Shown here: one piece after another, positions 39,242-48,776 of the stretch
How the letters are laid out: every line of letters begins with the position of its first letter
Position numbering within the stretch: the first letter of the stretch is position 1
Source of the DNA: an uncultured Succinivibrio sp.
Lineage (GTDB): Bacteria; Pseudomonadota; Gammaproteobacteria; Enterobacterales; Succinivibrionaceae
Length of the DNA: 64,000 nucleotides
Assembly: GCA_900770725.1 (NCBI GenBank)
Contig: CAAGLL010000067.1
Span: 124,001-188,000, forward strand
Direction of reading: 5' to 3'
Translations under genes and position numbers: made by a program
The notes under the pieces: generated by a model
Seen by the model: the letters and a program-made list of their open reading frames with translations, nothing else
What the model was told of the DNA's origin: nothing
The model's database searches: none

Positions 39242-39258
39242 TGATTTTCAGAGGCTAA

Positions 39259-39762
39259 TCAGCTGTGCATGCAGTGGTTGCCGCGGGCGATGCCCAGCAC
39301 GCCTGAGCGCACCACCTCGAGAACGTCTGAGAGCTTGAGCACGGTGGCGCAGAAGTTGTCAACCTCCTGCGAAGAGCCCACGTACTCCATCGTGATCACC
39401 TCGGCTGAGACATCGATGATCCTCGCGCTGAAGATGTCGGCGATTGACTTGATGTCCTCCCTGATCCCGCGGTTGGGGGTAGGAACCTTTATGAGCACGA
39501 GCTCGCGCTCCAGCCCGCCCTCGGGCTCCTCGGAAATAGCCGTGACCCTGAGCACGCAGACGAGCTTGTGGAGCTGCTTGGTGATCTGCTCGATCTCCTC
39601 GCTCTCGCCCGTGGTGAGGATGGTGCAGCGCGAGAGCGTCGGATCCTCTGTGGGGGCCACGGTCAGGCTCTCTATGTTGTAGCCGCGCTGGGAGAACAGC
39701 CCGACGACGCGCGAGAGCGCGCCGGCCTCGTTTTCAATCAGGATCGAAACCACGTGGCGCAT
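39259..39762 (-). CDS. ilvH: Acetolactate synthase regulatory subunit, copy 1
   Basis: This 167-residue small subunit binds the catalytic subunit and gives activation and valine feedback. The N-terminal ACT domain begins MRHVVSILIENEAGALSRVVGLF and reads RGYNIESLTVAPTED. Its ATG overlaps the ilvI TGA by one base, so the pair is translationally coupled. Confidence 0.94.
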   Translation of the reverse strand: MRHVVSILIENEAGALSRVVGLFSQRGYNIESLTVAPTEDPTLSRCTILTTGESEEIEQITKQLHKLVCVLRVTAISEEPEGGLERELVLIKVPTPNRGIREDIKSIADIFSARIIDVSAEVITMEYVGSSQEVDNFCATVLKLSDVLEVVRSGVLGIARGNHCMHS

Positions 39763-41477
39763 CAGTTGCCCTCCTCATCCAGGATCATCTCAATCATTGA
39801 GCCGTCGGCGCGCTGCCAGGGCAGGACGATGGCGTTGGTGTCGGTGATGAAATCGACTATGCAGGGGCGGTCCTTGACCGCAAGCGCGCGGCCGATCGCC
39901 GCGTCTATGTCATCGCCCGGCTTGACGCGGAAGCCCTCGCAGCCGAAGGCGTCTGCCATCTTCACGAAGTCGGGGTTGAAGTCGAGGTTCGTCCCGGCGT
40001 AGCGGTGGTGGTAGAAGACGGTCTGGAACTGCCTGACCATGCCGAGCACGCTGTTGTCGAGGATGAAGATCTTAAGCGGCATGGCGTACTTGCGCGCGAC
40101 CGCAAGCTCCTGCATGCACATCTGGAACGAGCCGTCGCCGGTGATGCAGAGCACGAGCCTGTCCGGCAGCGCCTTCTGCGCGCCCACCGCGGCCGGCACG
40201 CCGAAGCCCATGGTACCCAGGCCACCAGAGCTTATCAGGCGGCGGGGCTCGTCGAACTTGAAGAACTGCGCCGTGAACATCTGGTGCTGGCCCACGTCGG
40301 TGGTGACGATCGGATCGAGCCCCCTGGTCTTCTCGTAGATCCTCTCGATGACCTCCTGCGGGCGGATCATTCCTTCTTTCTTCGTGTAGCCAAGCGGGTG
40401 GACGCGGCGCCACTCGCCTATCTGCTTCCACCACTGATCAAGCTCGGAGTTGTCGCGCACCTCGCTGTCCTTTAGCACCTGGAGCATCTGCCCCATGACC
40501 GCCCTGGCGTCGCCCACGATCGGGATGTCGGCATGCACGGTCTTAGAGATGGAGGCGGGATCCACGTCGATGTGGACGATGGTGGCCTCCGGGCAGAACT
40601 TCTTGACGTTGTTGGTGGCGCGGTCGGCGAAGCGGCAGCCGATGGCGAGCACGAGATCCGAGCCGTTCATGGTCTCGTTGGCAGCGTACAGGCCGTGCAT
40701 GCCGAGCATGCCCAGGCACTGCGGATCGCTGCCTGGGAAGGCCCCCAGGCCCATGAAGGTGCACACCACCGGAAGGCGCAGCATGCGGGCAAGCTGCCTT
40801 GCCTCGGCGCAGGCGTCGCCCTGCACCACGCCGCCTCCCAGGAGCAGCACCGGGCGGCGGGCCTTCAAAAGCTCGTCGCAGGCGCGCTTGACCTGGCCGC
40901 GGTGCCCGAAGACCGTGGGGTTGTAGGAGCGCAGGCGCACCTCGCCCCCCTGCTCGTACTCGAAGACGTAGCGCTTGGTCTGGCAGTTCTTGGGGATGTC
41001 GACCACCACGGGTCCCTTGCGCCCGGTCGAGGCGATGTAGAAGGCCTTGCGGATGTTGGGGACGATGTCCTCGGGCTTCTTGCACAGGAAGGAGTACTTC
41101 ACGACCGGGCGGGTGACGCCCACGGTGTCGACCTCCTGGAAGGCGTCGGTGCCGATGAGCCCGGTCGAGACCTGCCCTGAGATCACAACTAGCGGTATGG
41201 AGTCCATGTAGGCGGTGGCGATCGCGGTCACGGTGTTGGTCGCGCCGGGGCCCGAGGTCACGAGGGCGACGCCGACCTTGCCCGAGGATCTGGCATAGCC
41301 GTCGGCCTCGTGCACGGCGCCCTGCTCGTGGCGGGCCAGGGTGTGGTGGATCTTCTTGGAGTTGTAGAGCTCGTCGTAGATGTCCACGACGGCCGCCCCC
41401 GGATATCCGAAGATCTCGGTGACGCCGAGATCCTCAAGCGCGCGCACCAGCTGCGCGGCGCCGTTGAGCTTTTCCAT
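39762..41477 (-). CDS. ilvI: Acetolactate synthase catalytic subunit, copy 1 (Phe at the 2-ketobutyrate-selecting position)
   Basis: This 571-residue ThDP/FAD enzyme joins pyruvate with pyruvate or 2-ketobutyrate in branched-chain amino-acid synthesis. The catalytic Glu is in ARHEQGAVHEADGYAR and the ThDP motif is ITGDGSFQMCMQEL...ILDNSVLGMV. The position of E. coli AHAS II Trp464 is Phe484 here (LGMVRQFQTVFYHHRY, codon at 40026-40028), and the usual FDDR reads FADR. This predicts weak preference for 2-ketobutyrate. AAGGA precedes the ATG at 41477; the frame is open to 41549. Confidence 0.92.
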   Translation of the reverse strand: MEKLNGAAQLVRALEDLGVTEIFGYPGAAVVDIYDELYNSKKIHHTLARHEQGAVHEADGYARSSGKVGVALVTSGPGATNTVTAIATAYMDSIPLVVISGQVSTGLIGTDAFQEVDTVGVTRPVVKYSFLCKKPEDIVPNIRKAFYIASTGRKGPVVVDIPKNCQTKRYVFEYEQGGEVRLRSYNPTVFGHRGQVKRACDELLKARRPVLLLGGGVVQGDACAEARQLARMLRLPVVCTFMGLGAFPGSDPQCLGMLGMHGLYAANETMNGSDLVLAIGCRFADRATNNVKKFCPEATIVHIDVDPASISKTVHADIPIVGDARAVMGQMLQVLKDSEVRDNSELDQWWKQIGEWRRVHPLGYTKKEGMIRPQEVIERIYEKTRGLDPIVTTDVGQHQMFTAQFFKFDEPRRLISSGGLGTMGFGVPAAVGAQKALPDRLVLCITGDGSFQMCMQELAVARKYAMPLKIFILDNSVLGMVRQFQTVFYHHRYAGTNLDFNPDFVKMADAFGCEGFRVKPGDDIDAAIGRALAVKDRPCIVDFITDTNAIVLPWQRADGSMIEMILDEEGN

Positions 41478-41529
41478 TTTTCCTTCTTCCATCTGGAATT
41501 TCAGATCACTTGGATTTTGCAATTCTAAA

Positions 41530-42552
41530 TCAGGCCATGGCCGCGTCAACTCCGGCGCAGAAATCCGGCCTTGCGGCGTAAAAGGGCGTGAGCGCGGCCT
41601 TGCGCGAGGAGAACACGTTCAAAAGCTCCATCGCGCTGTGGGTGGACCTGTAGCGGCACTCCATGGGCAACAGCGGCACCACCTGGAAGTAGCGCACGAT
41701 GTCGCCGTTCTCGAGCTTGAGCTCCTGCGCGCCCCCGCCGTAGTCGCCCAGGGCCGTGAGCATCGCCCCGCAGAAGGCCGTGCCACGGGCGAAGGGCCGG
41801 CCCTCGTCGATGAAGTAGCCAAAGCCTATGAAGTGGTCCGAGGAGATCACGTGCTCGATGAGCGAGAGCATCAGGAACACCTCCCAGTTGGCGTCCTTGT
41901 CGGCGCGGAAGTCGTACTCCGAAGGCAGCGGCAGGCAGAGCTCAAGGCGCGAGTTCGCCCCGCGGTCAAAGCCCTCGGGCACCGGGAGGCAGCGCGCGGC
42001 AAGCCCCGAGGTCACGAGCAGGTTGTAGGGGTGCGCCTCGGTAGGCGGCACCCTCAAGAGCCTCACCTTGAAGCTTGTGGCAAGCGGCGTGCTCTTTCCA
42101 AGCTCGGCCTCCACGTGGGATAAGAGCGCCTTTGAGAGCGCCTCGTCCGGGCCCTTGAACTCGCTTTCGATCATGGCCTGGCGGCAGGCCTCGGCCATCG
42201 CGCGCACCTTTGAGAACAGATCATCGGGATCCTTTGCAGGAACCTTCCCGAGCGCCAGCTCAAAGCGGTTTAAGGCATCCGGGATCATGCCCTGCTTGTA
42301 GAGCACGTAGCCCTTGTAGAAGAGCCAGCGGGCGTCGTTGCGCCCCTCGGCTGCCCACGAGTCGAGGCCGCGCGAGGCCTGGTCGAGCAGCGCGTAGCCG
42401 TCCTGGACCGAGTTCGAGGCATTGATGCAGGCGCGGGCGTAGTCGAGCGTGAGTCCGTAGTCGGGCTCCTCCTGCTTCTCGATGAGCCTGATGATCCCGA
42501 AGTAGTCGCCCTTCTCGTTTAGAGAGGCTATCGCCGATGCGATGTCCTTCAT
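41530..42552 (-). CDS. TPR and suppressor-of-fused (SUFU)-like domain protein
   Basis: This 340-residue protein has an N-terminal helical-repeat region (about 1-125, TPR-like: WLFYKGYVLYKQGMIPDALNRFELALG). The second half (about 165-335) matches the SUFU domain pattern: LLVTSGLAARCLPVPEG, SRLELCLPLPSEYDF, NWEVFLMLSLIEH, YFQVVPLLPMECRY and HSAMELLNVF. Bacterial SUFU proteins have no firm function; many occur in immunity or polymorphic-toxin contexts. It lies between the two acetolactate synthase pairs on the same strand, 48 bases after ilvH copy 2 with a hairpin between. Confidence 0.75.
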   Translation of the reverse strand: MKDIASAIASLNEKGDYFGIIRLIEKQEEPDYGLTLDYARACINASNSVQDGYALLDQASRGLDSWAAEGRNDARWLFYKGYVLYKQGMIPDALNRFELALGKVPAKDPDDLFSKVRAMAEACRQAMIESEFKGPDEALSKALLSHVEAELGKSTPLATSFKVRLLRVPPTEAHPYNLLVTSGLAARCLPVPEGFDRGANSRLELCLPLPSEYDFRADKDANWEVFLMLSLIEHVISSDHFIGFGYFIDEGRPFARGTAFCGAMLTALGDYGGGAQELKLENGDIVRYFQVVPLLPMECRYRSTHSAMELLNVFSSRKAALTPFYAARPDFCAGVDAAMA

Positions 42553-42574
42553 GGGTTCTCCCTATGCTTGAAAT

Positions 42575-42593
42575 CCCCGCCTTGAAGGCGGGG
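42575..42593 (-). terminator. Small hairpin between ilvH copy 2 and the SUFU gene
   Basis: CCCCGCC (42575-42581) pairs with GGCGGGG (42587-42593). On the minus strand only ATTTC follows, so it is a weak terminator at best. Confidence 0.45.
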
Positions 42594-42599
42594 ACGGGG

Positions 42600-43103
42600 T
42601 CAGACGCGCAGCGAGTGGTCGCCCCTGAAGATCCCGCACACGCCAGAGCGCACGGTCTCGATGACGTCCGCGGAGTCCTCGACCGCCTTCAGGAAGCGGT
42701 CGACGTCGGAGGAGGCGCCCACGTACTGGAGTATGTACTGCTCGGGGGTGACGTCCACGATCTCCGCCTTGAAGATGTCGCAGAGGTTCTTGAGCTCGGC
42801 GCGCACGCCGTGCCCGATGGCCTGCACCTTCAGGAAGAGGATCTCGCGCTCGACCACCCCGGAGCTGTCGTCCTCCTGGGCGTAGACGCGGATCACGTTG
42901 ACGAGCTTGTGCAGCTGCTTGGTGATGCGCCCGAGCTCGACCTTGTCGCTCTGGGTGAGGATGGTGATGCGGGTGACCGAGGGATCCTCGGTCGGGGCCG
43001 CGGTGATGTTCTCGATGTTGTAGCCGCGCTGGGAGAACAGCCCGACGACGCGCGAGAGCGCGCCGGTTTCGTTTTCAAGCAGGATTGAGATTATCTGGCG
43101 CAT
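42600..43103 (-). CDS. ilvH: Acetolactate synthase regulatory subunit, copy 2
   Basis: This 167-residue ACT-domain protein begins MRQIISILLENETGALSRVVGLF. It is the same length as copy 1 and shares RGYNIENITAAPTED, but the C-terminal half differs. It follows its catalytic partner by 3 bases, on the same strand. Confidence 0.94.
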   Translation of the reverse strand: MRQIISILLENETGALSRVVGLFSQRGYNIENITAAPTEDPSVTRITILTQSDKVELGRITKQLHKLVNVIRVYAQEDDSSGVVEREILFLKVQAIGHGVRAELKNLCDIFKAEIVDVTPEQYILQYVGASSDVDRFLKAVEDSADVIETVRSGVCGIFRGDHSLRV

Positions 43104-43106
43104 GGA

Positions 43107-44816
43107 TCAGGCCTCCGACATGAACATGTCCGACATGCTGCCGCCGCCCTGCTGCATCGGCAGCACCTTGGCGTCGGTGTCGCAGCGGATGTCGGTGATG
43201 ACGAGGCTGTCCTTCTTCGACAGCGCCGCATCGATTGCCGCATCGAGCTTTTCAGGATCGTCGACGTACTGCCCCTCGTGCCCGTAGGCCTTTGCCACGG
43301 CCACGAAGTCCGGGTTGTCGTTGAGATCGGTCCAGCTGATGCGCCCGCGGTAGAACATCATCTGCCACTGGCGGACCATCCCCAGCGTGTGGTTGTCCAG
43401 TATGAAGATCTTGATGGGGATGTGGAACTGCCTGCAGGTCGAGAGCTCCTGGATGTTCATCTGGAACGACCCGTCGCCGGTGACGAGGCAGACGGGGCGG
43501 CTGCGCTGCCCGACCCAGGCGCCGATGGCCGCGGGGAAGCCGTAGCCCATGGTGCCGAGGCCGCCAGAGGAGAGGAACGAGCGCGGAGTGTCGAACTTGT
43601 AGTACTGCGCTGCGAACATCTGGTGCTGGCCGACGTCGGTCACGATGATCGCATCTCCGCCGGTGGCGCGGTAGAGCGACTCGATGACCTGCTGGGGCTT
43701 GATGATCTTGGGATCCTTGTCGTAGGCCAGGCACTTGGCGGCGCGCCACTTGGCGATGTGGCCCCACCACTCGTCCATGGCCTTGGCGTTGCACGAGAGC
43801 TTCTGCTCCCCGGCAGAGTCGAGGAACTGGTTGAGCACGGTCTTGGCGTCGCCCACGATGGGGATGTCGGCCTCGACGGTCTTGGAGATGGAGGCCGGAT
43901 CGATGTCCACGTGGACGATCTTGGCAGCCGGGCAGAACTTCGGGACGCTGTTGGTCACGCGATCGTCAAAGCGCACGCCGACTGCGAGCACCAAATCGGC
44001 CTTGTCCATGGCCATGTTGGCCTCGTAGGTGCCGTGCATGCCGAGCATGCCCAGGAACTGCGGATCCGATCCCGGGTAGGCGCCAAGCCCCATGAGGGTT
44101 GCGACCACCGGAAGGCGGAACATCCTTGCAAGCTTGCGCGCCTCCTCGGAGCCTTCCGAGGAGATCACGCCGCCGCCGAGCATCAGCACCGGGCGCTCGG
44201 CCTCGGCTAGCATCTTGGCGGCGCGGCGCACCTGGCCGCGGTGGCCCTGGGTGGTCGGGTTGTAGGAGCGCATCTTCACGGGCTCGGGCTCGGGGTACTC
44301 GAACTTCACCGAGGGGCGCACGCAGTCCTTGGGCACGTCCACCACGACCGGGCCGGGGCGGCCGGTGGAGGCCAGGTAGAAGGCCTGGCGCAGGTACTTG
44401 GGGATGTCGGTGGCCTTCTGGCAGAGGTAGGAGTGCTTGACGATGGGCCTGGTGATGCCGATGGTGTCCACTTCCTGGAAGGCGTCGGAGCCGATGAGCG
44501 GGGTGCCGACCTGACCGGTGATCACGACCATCGGGACGGAGTCCATGTAGGCGGTGGCGATCGAGGTCACGGTGTTGGTCGCGCCGGGGCCGGAGGTCAC
44601 GAGGCAGACGCCGACCTTGCCGGTGGCGCGGGCATAGCCGTCCGCCTCATGGGCGACGCCCTGCTCGTGGCGCCCGAGCACGTGGTGGATCTTCTTAGAG
44701 TCGTGCAGGGCGTCGTATATGTCGAGCACCGCCCCGCCCGGATAACCGAACAGGTACTCGACCCCCAAATCCTCAAGCGTGCGCACCAGCATCTGGGCGC
44801 CTGACATCATTGCCAT
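43107..44816 (-). CDS. ilvI: Acetolactate synthase catalytic subunit, copy 2
   Basis: This 569-residue paralogue of the 39762 gene has canonical residues: catalytic Glu in GRHEQGVAHEADGYAR, FDDRVTNSV, the ThDP motif VTGDGSFQMNIQEL and Trp in MVRQWQMMFYRGR. It should therefore prefer 2-ketobutyrate as second substrate and support isoleucine synthesis. GGAG lies 6 bases before the ATG at 44816. Confidence 0.95.
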   Translation of the reverse strand: MAMMSGAQMLVRTLEDLGVEYLFGYPGGAVLDIYDALHDSKKIHHVLGRHEQGVAHEADGYARATGKVGVCLVTSGPGATNTVTSIATAYMDSVPMVVITGQVGTPLIGSDAFQEVDTIGITRPIVKHSYLCQKATDIPKYLRQAFYLASTGRPGPVVVDVPKDCVRPSVKFEYPEPEPVKMRSYNPTTQGHRGQVRRAAKMLAEAERPVLMLGGGVISSEGSEEARKLARMFRLPVVATLMGLGAYPGSDPQFLGMLGMHGTYEANMAMDKADLVLAVGVRFDDRVTNSVPKFCPAAKIVHVDIDPASISKTVEADIPIVGDAKTVLNQFLDSAGEQKLSCNAKAMDEWWGHIAKWRAAKCLAYDKDPKIIKPQQVIESLYRATGGDAIIVTDVGQHQMFAAQYYKFDTPRSFLSSGGLGTMGYGFPAAIGAWVGQRSRPVCLVTGDGSFQMNIQELSTCRQFHIPIKIFILDNHTLGMVRQWQMMFYRGRISWTDLNDNPDFVAVAKAYGHEGQYVDDPEKLDAAIDAALSKKDSLVITDIRCDTDAKVLPMQQGGGSMSDMFMSEA

Positions 44817-44862
44817 GGGAACTCCATCAAAAGCAAAAAAACATTTTTCCTTCGTCGGAGGA

Positions 44863-45384
44863 TCAGAATTTCTTCCTTCGGAGGCTAGGAAGGAAACGCG
44901 GAACTTCCGCGCTCCAGGCGGCGTAGGACTCGGTAAAGTCCCGCCTGAGCCTGGGCTCGTCGAAATGCACGGCGCTTAGGTAGGCGAACGCCAAGGTGAG
45001 CGCCGGAACGGCCAGGCTGCTAAGGGAATTTATAGCACAGGCAAGGCCCAAATAGAACAGGAACAAGCCCAAATGCATGGGGTTGCGGCAAAGCGCGTAG
45101 GGCCCGGTGGTCACGAGCGTGTCGGTGCGCCTTGAGATTTTGATGGGGCCAAGGTCGGCCGCCCCGCCGTGGCCCTTTGACAGGAGTTCATGGTTTGCCC
45201 AGATCACGAGGAAGGCCCCGAAGCCTGATGACATCGCGCCTATGCCAAGCCCAAGCCGGTCCGAGGGGAGGAAGCCCCCTGGAAAAAGATAGGCTATGAG
45301 CAGCATGGCCGCAGGCCCTGCGATGAAGAAGAGCCCGTAGCCTATGATGAGCGCGAGGATCTCATTTCTAGGAAGCCTTGCCAC
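44863..45384 (-). CDS. Isoprenylcysteine carboxyl-methyltransferase-like membrane protein
   Basis: This 173-residue inner-membrane protein has four to five hydrophobic helices. The C-terminal SAM-binding signature is TTGPYALCRNPMHLGLFLFYLG followed by FDEPRLRRDFTESYAAW and VPRFLP, typical of the ICMT/phospholipid methyltransferase family. The methyl acceptor in bacteria is usually unknown. Its start overlaps the 3' end of the ydiJ-like gene by 17 bases, so the two are probably coupled. Confidence 0.85.
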   Translation of the reverse strand: MARLPRNEILALIIGYGLFFIAGPAAMLLIAYLFPGGFLPSDRLGLGIGAMSSGFGAFLVIWANHELLSKGHGGAADLGPIKISRRTDTLVTTGPYALCRNPMHLGLFLFYLGLACAINSLSSLAVPALTLAFAYLSAVHFDEPRLRRDFTESYAAWSAEVPRFLPSLRRKKF

Positions 45385-48300
45385 CTGAGGCCTCCTCCAA
45401 AAGGCGCTCGAGCACCATCACCGGGTGCAGGAGCGGCCGGCCCTCCATGCGCTCGACCTGCGAGCGGCAGGAGTAGCCGGTCGCGAGGCAGCGCTCCATC
45501 GGGCGCTCGTGCAGGCGCCACTTCCAGTTCTGCTCGTAGACGCGGCGGCTCTCCTCGAGGTTCCCGCTCATGTGCCCGTGCAGTCCTGCCATGCCGCAGC
45601 AGGCCACCGGCACCGGGATGAGGGAGAGCCCGAACGCGGCCATCACGGACTGCCAGTCCTGCACGGACTTGGGCAAGAGCGCCGCCTCGGTGCAGTGGCA
45701 GAAGATGTACCAGGCCCCAGAGAACTCCTCCTTCCCCGCGGCCTTCTTGAGCGGGGCAGCGAGGGCGCTGAGGGCCTTCCTACCGCGCCCGGATGCGAGG
45801 GCGGAGGCGAGCCACTCCTCGGGCAGGAGCACGTTGAAGTCGCCGCGCGAGGGCCCCAGCAGATCCTGGTACTCGTCGCGGTAGCAGATGGTGAGCGCCG
45901 GATCGTAGCCCATGAGCGCAATGCCGGCGTTGGAGAGCGCCTGGAGGCGCCCGGCCTGCCTTGAGGCGTAGCGCACGAACATGCGCCGAGCCCCGCGCAC
46001 CGACATGAGCTTGCCGTTCACATAGGGCTTGAGTATCCCCGCCGAGAAGCCCAGGCTCCTTGCAAGGCGCGCCAGGGAGACGAGGCCGTGCGCCTCGTAG
46101 GCTGCGGTGAAGGGATCGGCGACCACCACGACATCGGGCCTTGCGCGCAGCGCCGCGCGCGCCGAGAGCAGCGGGATGGCGTTCTCGTCGCAGAGGGCCT
46201 TGAGGCCCTGCTCGTCAAAGGGCGGCAGATCCTCAAGCGAGAACAGCGCGCGCATGAGGAACTTGCCCGCCCTCGACTTGAGCGCGAGGTTTGAAAGCCT
46301 CGGGAGCTTCGCGCCCAGGGGAATGAGCCACTCGGCGTTCAGGGTCAGGAGATCCATGCTCGGGCGCAGGTAGCGGGAGTAGTACATCGAGATGAAGCGC
46401 GAGTTGAGATCGGCCGCGTTCACATGGGTCGGGCAGATCCCCTTGCAGGACTTGCAGGCAAGGCAGGTGCGGATCTTCTCTAAGATCTCCGCGCTGTAGT
46501 CGCCCTTTTGCCGAAAGAGCGTGTTGAAGAGCCTCACGGGCCAGCTCAGGATGGAGGAGCCTGCAAGCGCCGAGGCCTCCTCGGCCATCGGCGAGAAGCC
46601 CCTCTCGTTCAAGATCCCGATCCAGTCGCGCATGAGCTCGCTGTAGCCCTTGGGCGAGCGGGCGCGGTCTTTTGTGTAGCGGTAGCTTGGGCACATCAGC
46701 GCGGCGGTCGAGTAGCTGAAGCACTGGCCGTTGCCGTTGCAGGCGAAGGCGCCGCGGAAGCCGTCTCGCACAAAGAGCGGGACCTTGCGGTCGAGATCGC
46801 CGCGCATGAGCGAGTCGATGGCCACGAGATGGTCCTTCTCGTTGTGCAGCGGCACGCAGATCTTGCCGGGGTTTAAGACATTTGCCTGGTCGAAGATCTC
46901 CTTGACCTCGCGCGCCGCGGGATAGAGCTCCCCGAAGTACTTGGGGCCAAAGCAGCTGCGGTAGCCGCGCCCGTGCTCGCCCCACATCTGCCCGCCGTAC
47001 TTCTTCACGAGATCGGAGACAGAGTTTGAGATCTCGACGAGCTTGCGGCGGTCGTCGTCCGTGGTGAGGTCGAGCGCCGGGCGCACGTGCATGAGGCCGG
47101 TGTCGACGTGCCCGAACATCCCGTAGGGCACGCCCTTGGAGTCGAGCAGCGCGCGGAACTCCACGATGTAGTCGGCGAGGTTCTCAGGCGGGACCACGGT
47201 GTCCTCGGTGAAGGCCACGAGCTTGCGCCTGCCCGCAGCGTTGGCCAGGAGCCCCACGGACTTCTTGCGCATGCCGTAGACCGCGGCGATGCCCTGCGGC
47301 GACTCCACAAGCTGCGCGCCCAGGATCCCGCCGTCGCGGGTCCTGGCGCGCTCCTCGAGCGCCTTGAAGAGCGCTGCGGCCTTCTCCTGCTCTGCGTCCT
47401 GGTCATAGCCTGAGAACTCGACGATGTTGATGCCCGAGATCTCAGCGCCCGGGACCTCCTTGATGTAGTCCTTGACGCTCAGCCACACCGAGTCCTGCTT
47501 GGCCAGGCCCAGCACCTTGGAGTCCACGGTCTCGACCGAGAGCGCGCCTGCGGCGATGAGATCGCGCGCGTTGCGCAGCGCCGCGACGAAGTTCTCGTAC
47601 TTGACGACGATGAGCTCGCGGAAGGTGGGAAGCGGGGTGAGGTCCAATAGCACCTCGGAGATGGCGCAGAGCGTGCCCTCGGCCCCGCAGACGATGCGCG
47701 CGAGGTTCACAGTGCCGCTCTTGGGATCATAGGCGTGGATGAAGTCGTAGCCGGTCATGAAGCGGTTGAGCTTCGGGAAGATCTCGTCGGCCTTCCCGTG
47801 GACGCGCTTTAGGAGCGGCACCATCTTGCGGTAGATCTCACCCTCAAGCCCCTCCCTGGCCATGCGCTCCTCAAGCTCCTTGCCCGACACCGGCTTAAAG
47901 AGCGCGCTGCTGCCGTCCAGGAGCACCGCCTTCACCGCCTTGACGTGGGTCGAGGTGCGGCCGTACTTGAGCGAGCCCTGCCCTGCCGCATCATCGCTCA
48001 CCATGCCGCCCACGGTGGCGCGGGAGGAGGTGGAGAGCTCAGGCGAGAAGAACAGCCCCTGCTTCCTGACCATCTCGTTGAGCTCGTCCTTGATGACGCC
48101 AGGCTGCACCCAGATCTCGCGCTTCTTAGGATCAAAGCCCCTGGTGCCCTTCATGTGGCGCGAGCAGTCGATGATGACGCCCGAGCTTAGCGACTGTCCG
48201 TTGGTGCCGGTGCCGCCGCCGCGCACCGAGATGACGAGTGCCTTGAACTCGGTGCGGGCGCGCACCCTGAGCGCGGCCTTGAGATCGTCCTCGTCCTTGG

Positions 48301-48472
48301 GGAAGACCACCGCCTGCGGCATGCACTGGTAGACCGAGTTGTCGGTCGCGCACAGGAGCCTTCCTGGGCGCGTCGCGTCAAGATCGCCCTTGAAGCCCTC
48401 CTGCCTTAAGGCCTCAAGGTATTGAGAGCACAGTGCGCTGCACGGTTCAAGACGGCTGATGCGGGGGATCAT
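45368..48472 (-). CDS. ydiJ: D-2-hydroxyglutarate dehydrogenase, YdiJ type (FAD and Fe-S)
   Basis: This 1034-residue flavoprotein matches YdiJ, which oxidises D-2-hydroxyglutarate, a by-product of serine synthesis by SerA. The FAD-binding PCMH domain (about 45-265) has VISVRGGGTGTNGQSLS and ATVGGMVSDDAAGQGSLKYG. The FAD-oxidase C domain follows (about 270-540, EHGRGYRSCFGPKYFGELYP). The Fe-S region has CLACKSCKGICPTHVNAADL near residue 668. A CCG-type domain near the end contains CHCTEAALLP and VACCGMAGLHGH. The length is close to that of E. coli YdiJ. Confidence 0.93.
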   Translation of the reverse strand: MIPRISRLEPCSALCSQYLEALRQEGFKGDLDATRPGRLLCATDNSVYQCMPQAVVFPKDEDDLKAALRVRARTEFKALVISVRGGGTGTNGQSLSSGVIIDCSRHMKGTRGFDPKKREIWVQPGVIKDELNEMVRKQGLFFSPELSTSSRATVGGMVSDDAAGQGSLKYGRTSTHVKAVKAVLLDGSSALFKPVSGKELEERMAREGLEGEIYRKMVPLLKRVHGKADEIFPKLNRFMTGYDFIHAYDPKSGTVNLARIVCGAEGTLCAISEVLLDLTPLPTFRELIVVKYENFVAALRNARDLIAAGALSVETVDSKVLGLAKQDSVWLSVKDYIKEVPGAEISGINIVEFSGYDQDAEQEKAAALFKALEERARTRDGGILGAQLVESPQGIAAVYGMRKKSVGLLANAAGRRKLVAFTEDTVVPPENLADYIVEFRALLDSKGVPYGMFGHVDTGLMHVRPALDLTTDDDRRKLVEISNSVSDLVKKYGGQMWGEHGRGYRSCFGPKYFGELYPAAREVKEIFDQANVLNPGKICVPLHNEKDHLVAIDSLMRGDLDRKVPLFVRDGFRGAFACNGNGQCFSYSTAALMCPSYRYTKDRARSPKGYSELMRDWIGILNERGFSPMAEEASALAGSSILSWPVRLFNTLFRQKGDYSAEILEKIRTCLACKSCKGICPTHVNAADLNSRFISMYYSRYLRPSMDLLTLNAEWLIPLGAKLPRLSNLALKSRAGKFLMRALFSLEDLPPFDEQGLKALCDENAIPLLSARAALRARPDVVVVADPFTAAYEAHGLVSLARLARSLGFSAGILKPYVNGKLMSVRGARRMFVRYASRQAGRLQALSNAGIALMGYDPALTICYRDEYQDLLGPSRGDFNVLLPEEWLASALASGRGRKALSALAAPLKKAAGKEEFSGAWYIFCHCTEAALLPKSVQDWQSVMAAFGLSLIPVPVACCGMAGLHGHMSGNLEESRRVYEQNWKWRLHERPMERCLATGYSCRSQVERMEGRPLLHPVMVLERLLEEASGGKAS

Positions 48473-48776
48473 TTAGAAAACTCCATTTGCTTTAAAGACG
48501 GCATGGAGCAGATCTTAGGCGCAAAAGGGCCTGCGGGGAAATCCCCGCTCCCATGCCCTGCTTTTGCGCCTTGGTAAGGACGCTGCGGCAAGGCCTGCCA
48601 GGAGTTGACTGAAAACAAACTGGGACAAGCCCATGCTGCAGCCGGTGCCGCGCTGCAAGGAACAGGAAAAAGAAGGATGGCAGGCAGGAAGAAGCGGATG
48701 CGGGAAGGGGAATTTGAAGGGATCCCGCTTAAGCGGGATCCCCATGCCCTTGGCGCGTTGCGCGCCAAGGGATTTT
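48473..48776. other. Intergenic region with two perfect palindromes
   Basis: No gene is supported in this stretch between ydiJ and the HigA-like gene. It should contain the ydiJ promoter. The 3' side holds the paired palindromes listed separately. A smaller CGGGGA/TCCCCG dyad lies near 48534. Confidence 0.5.
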
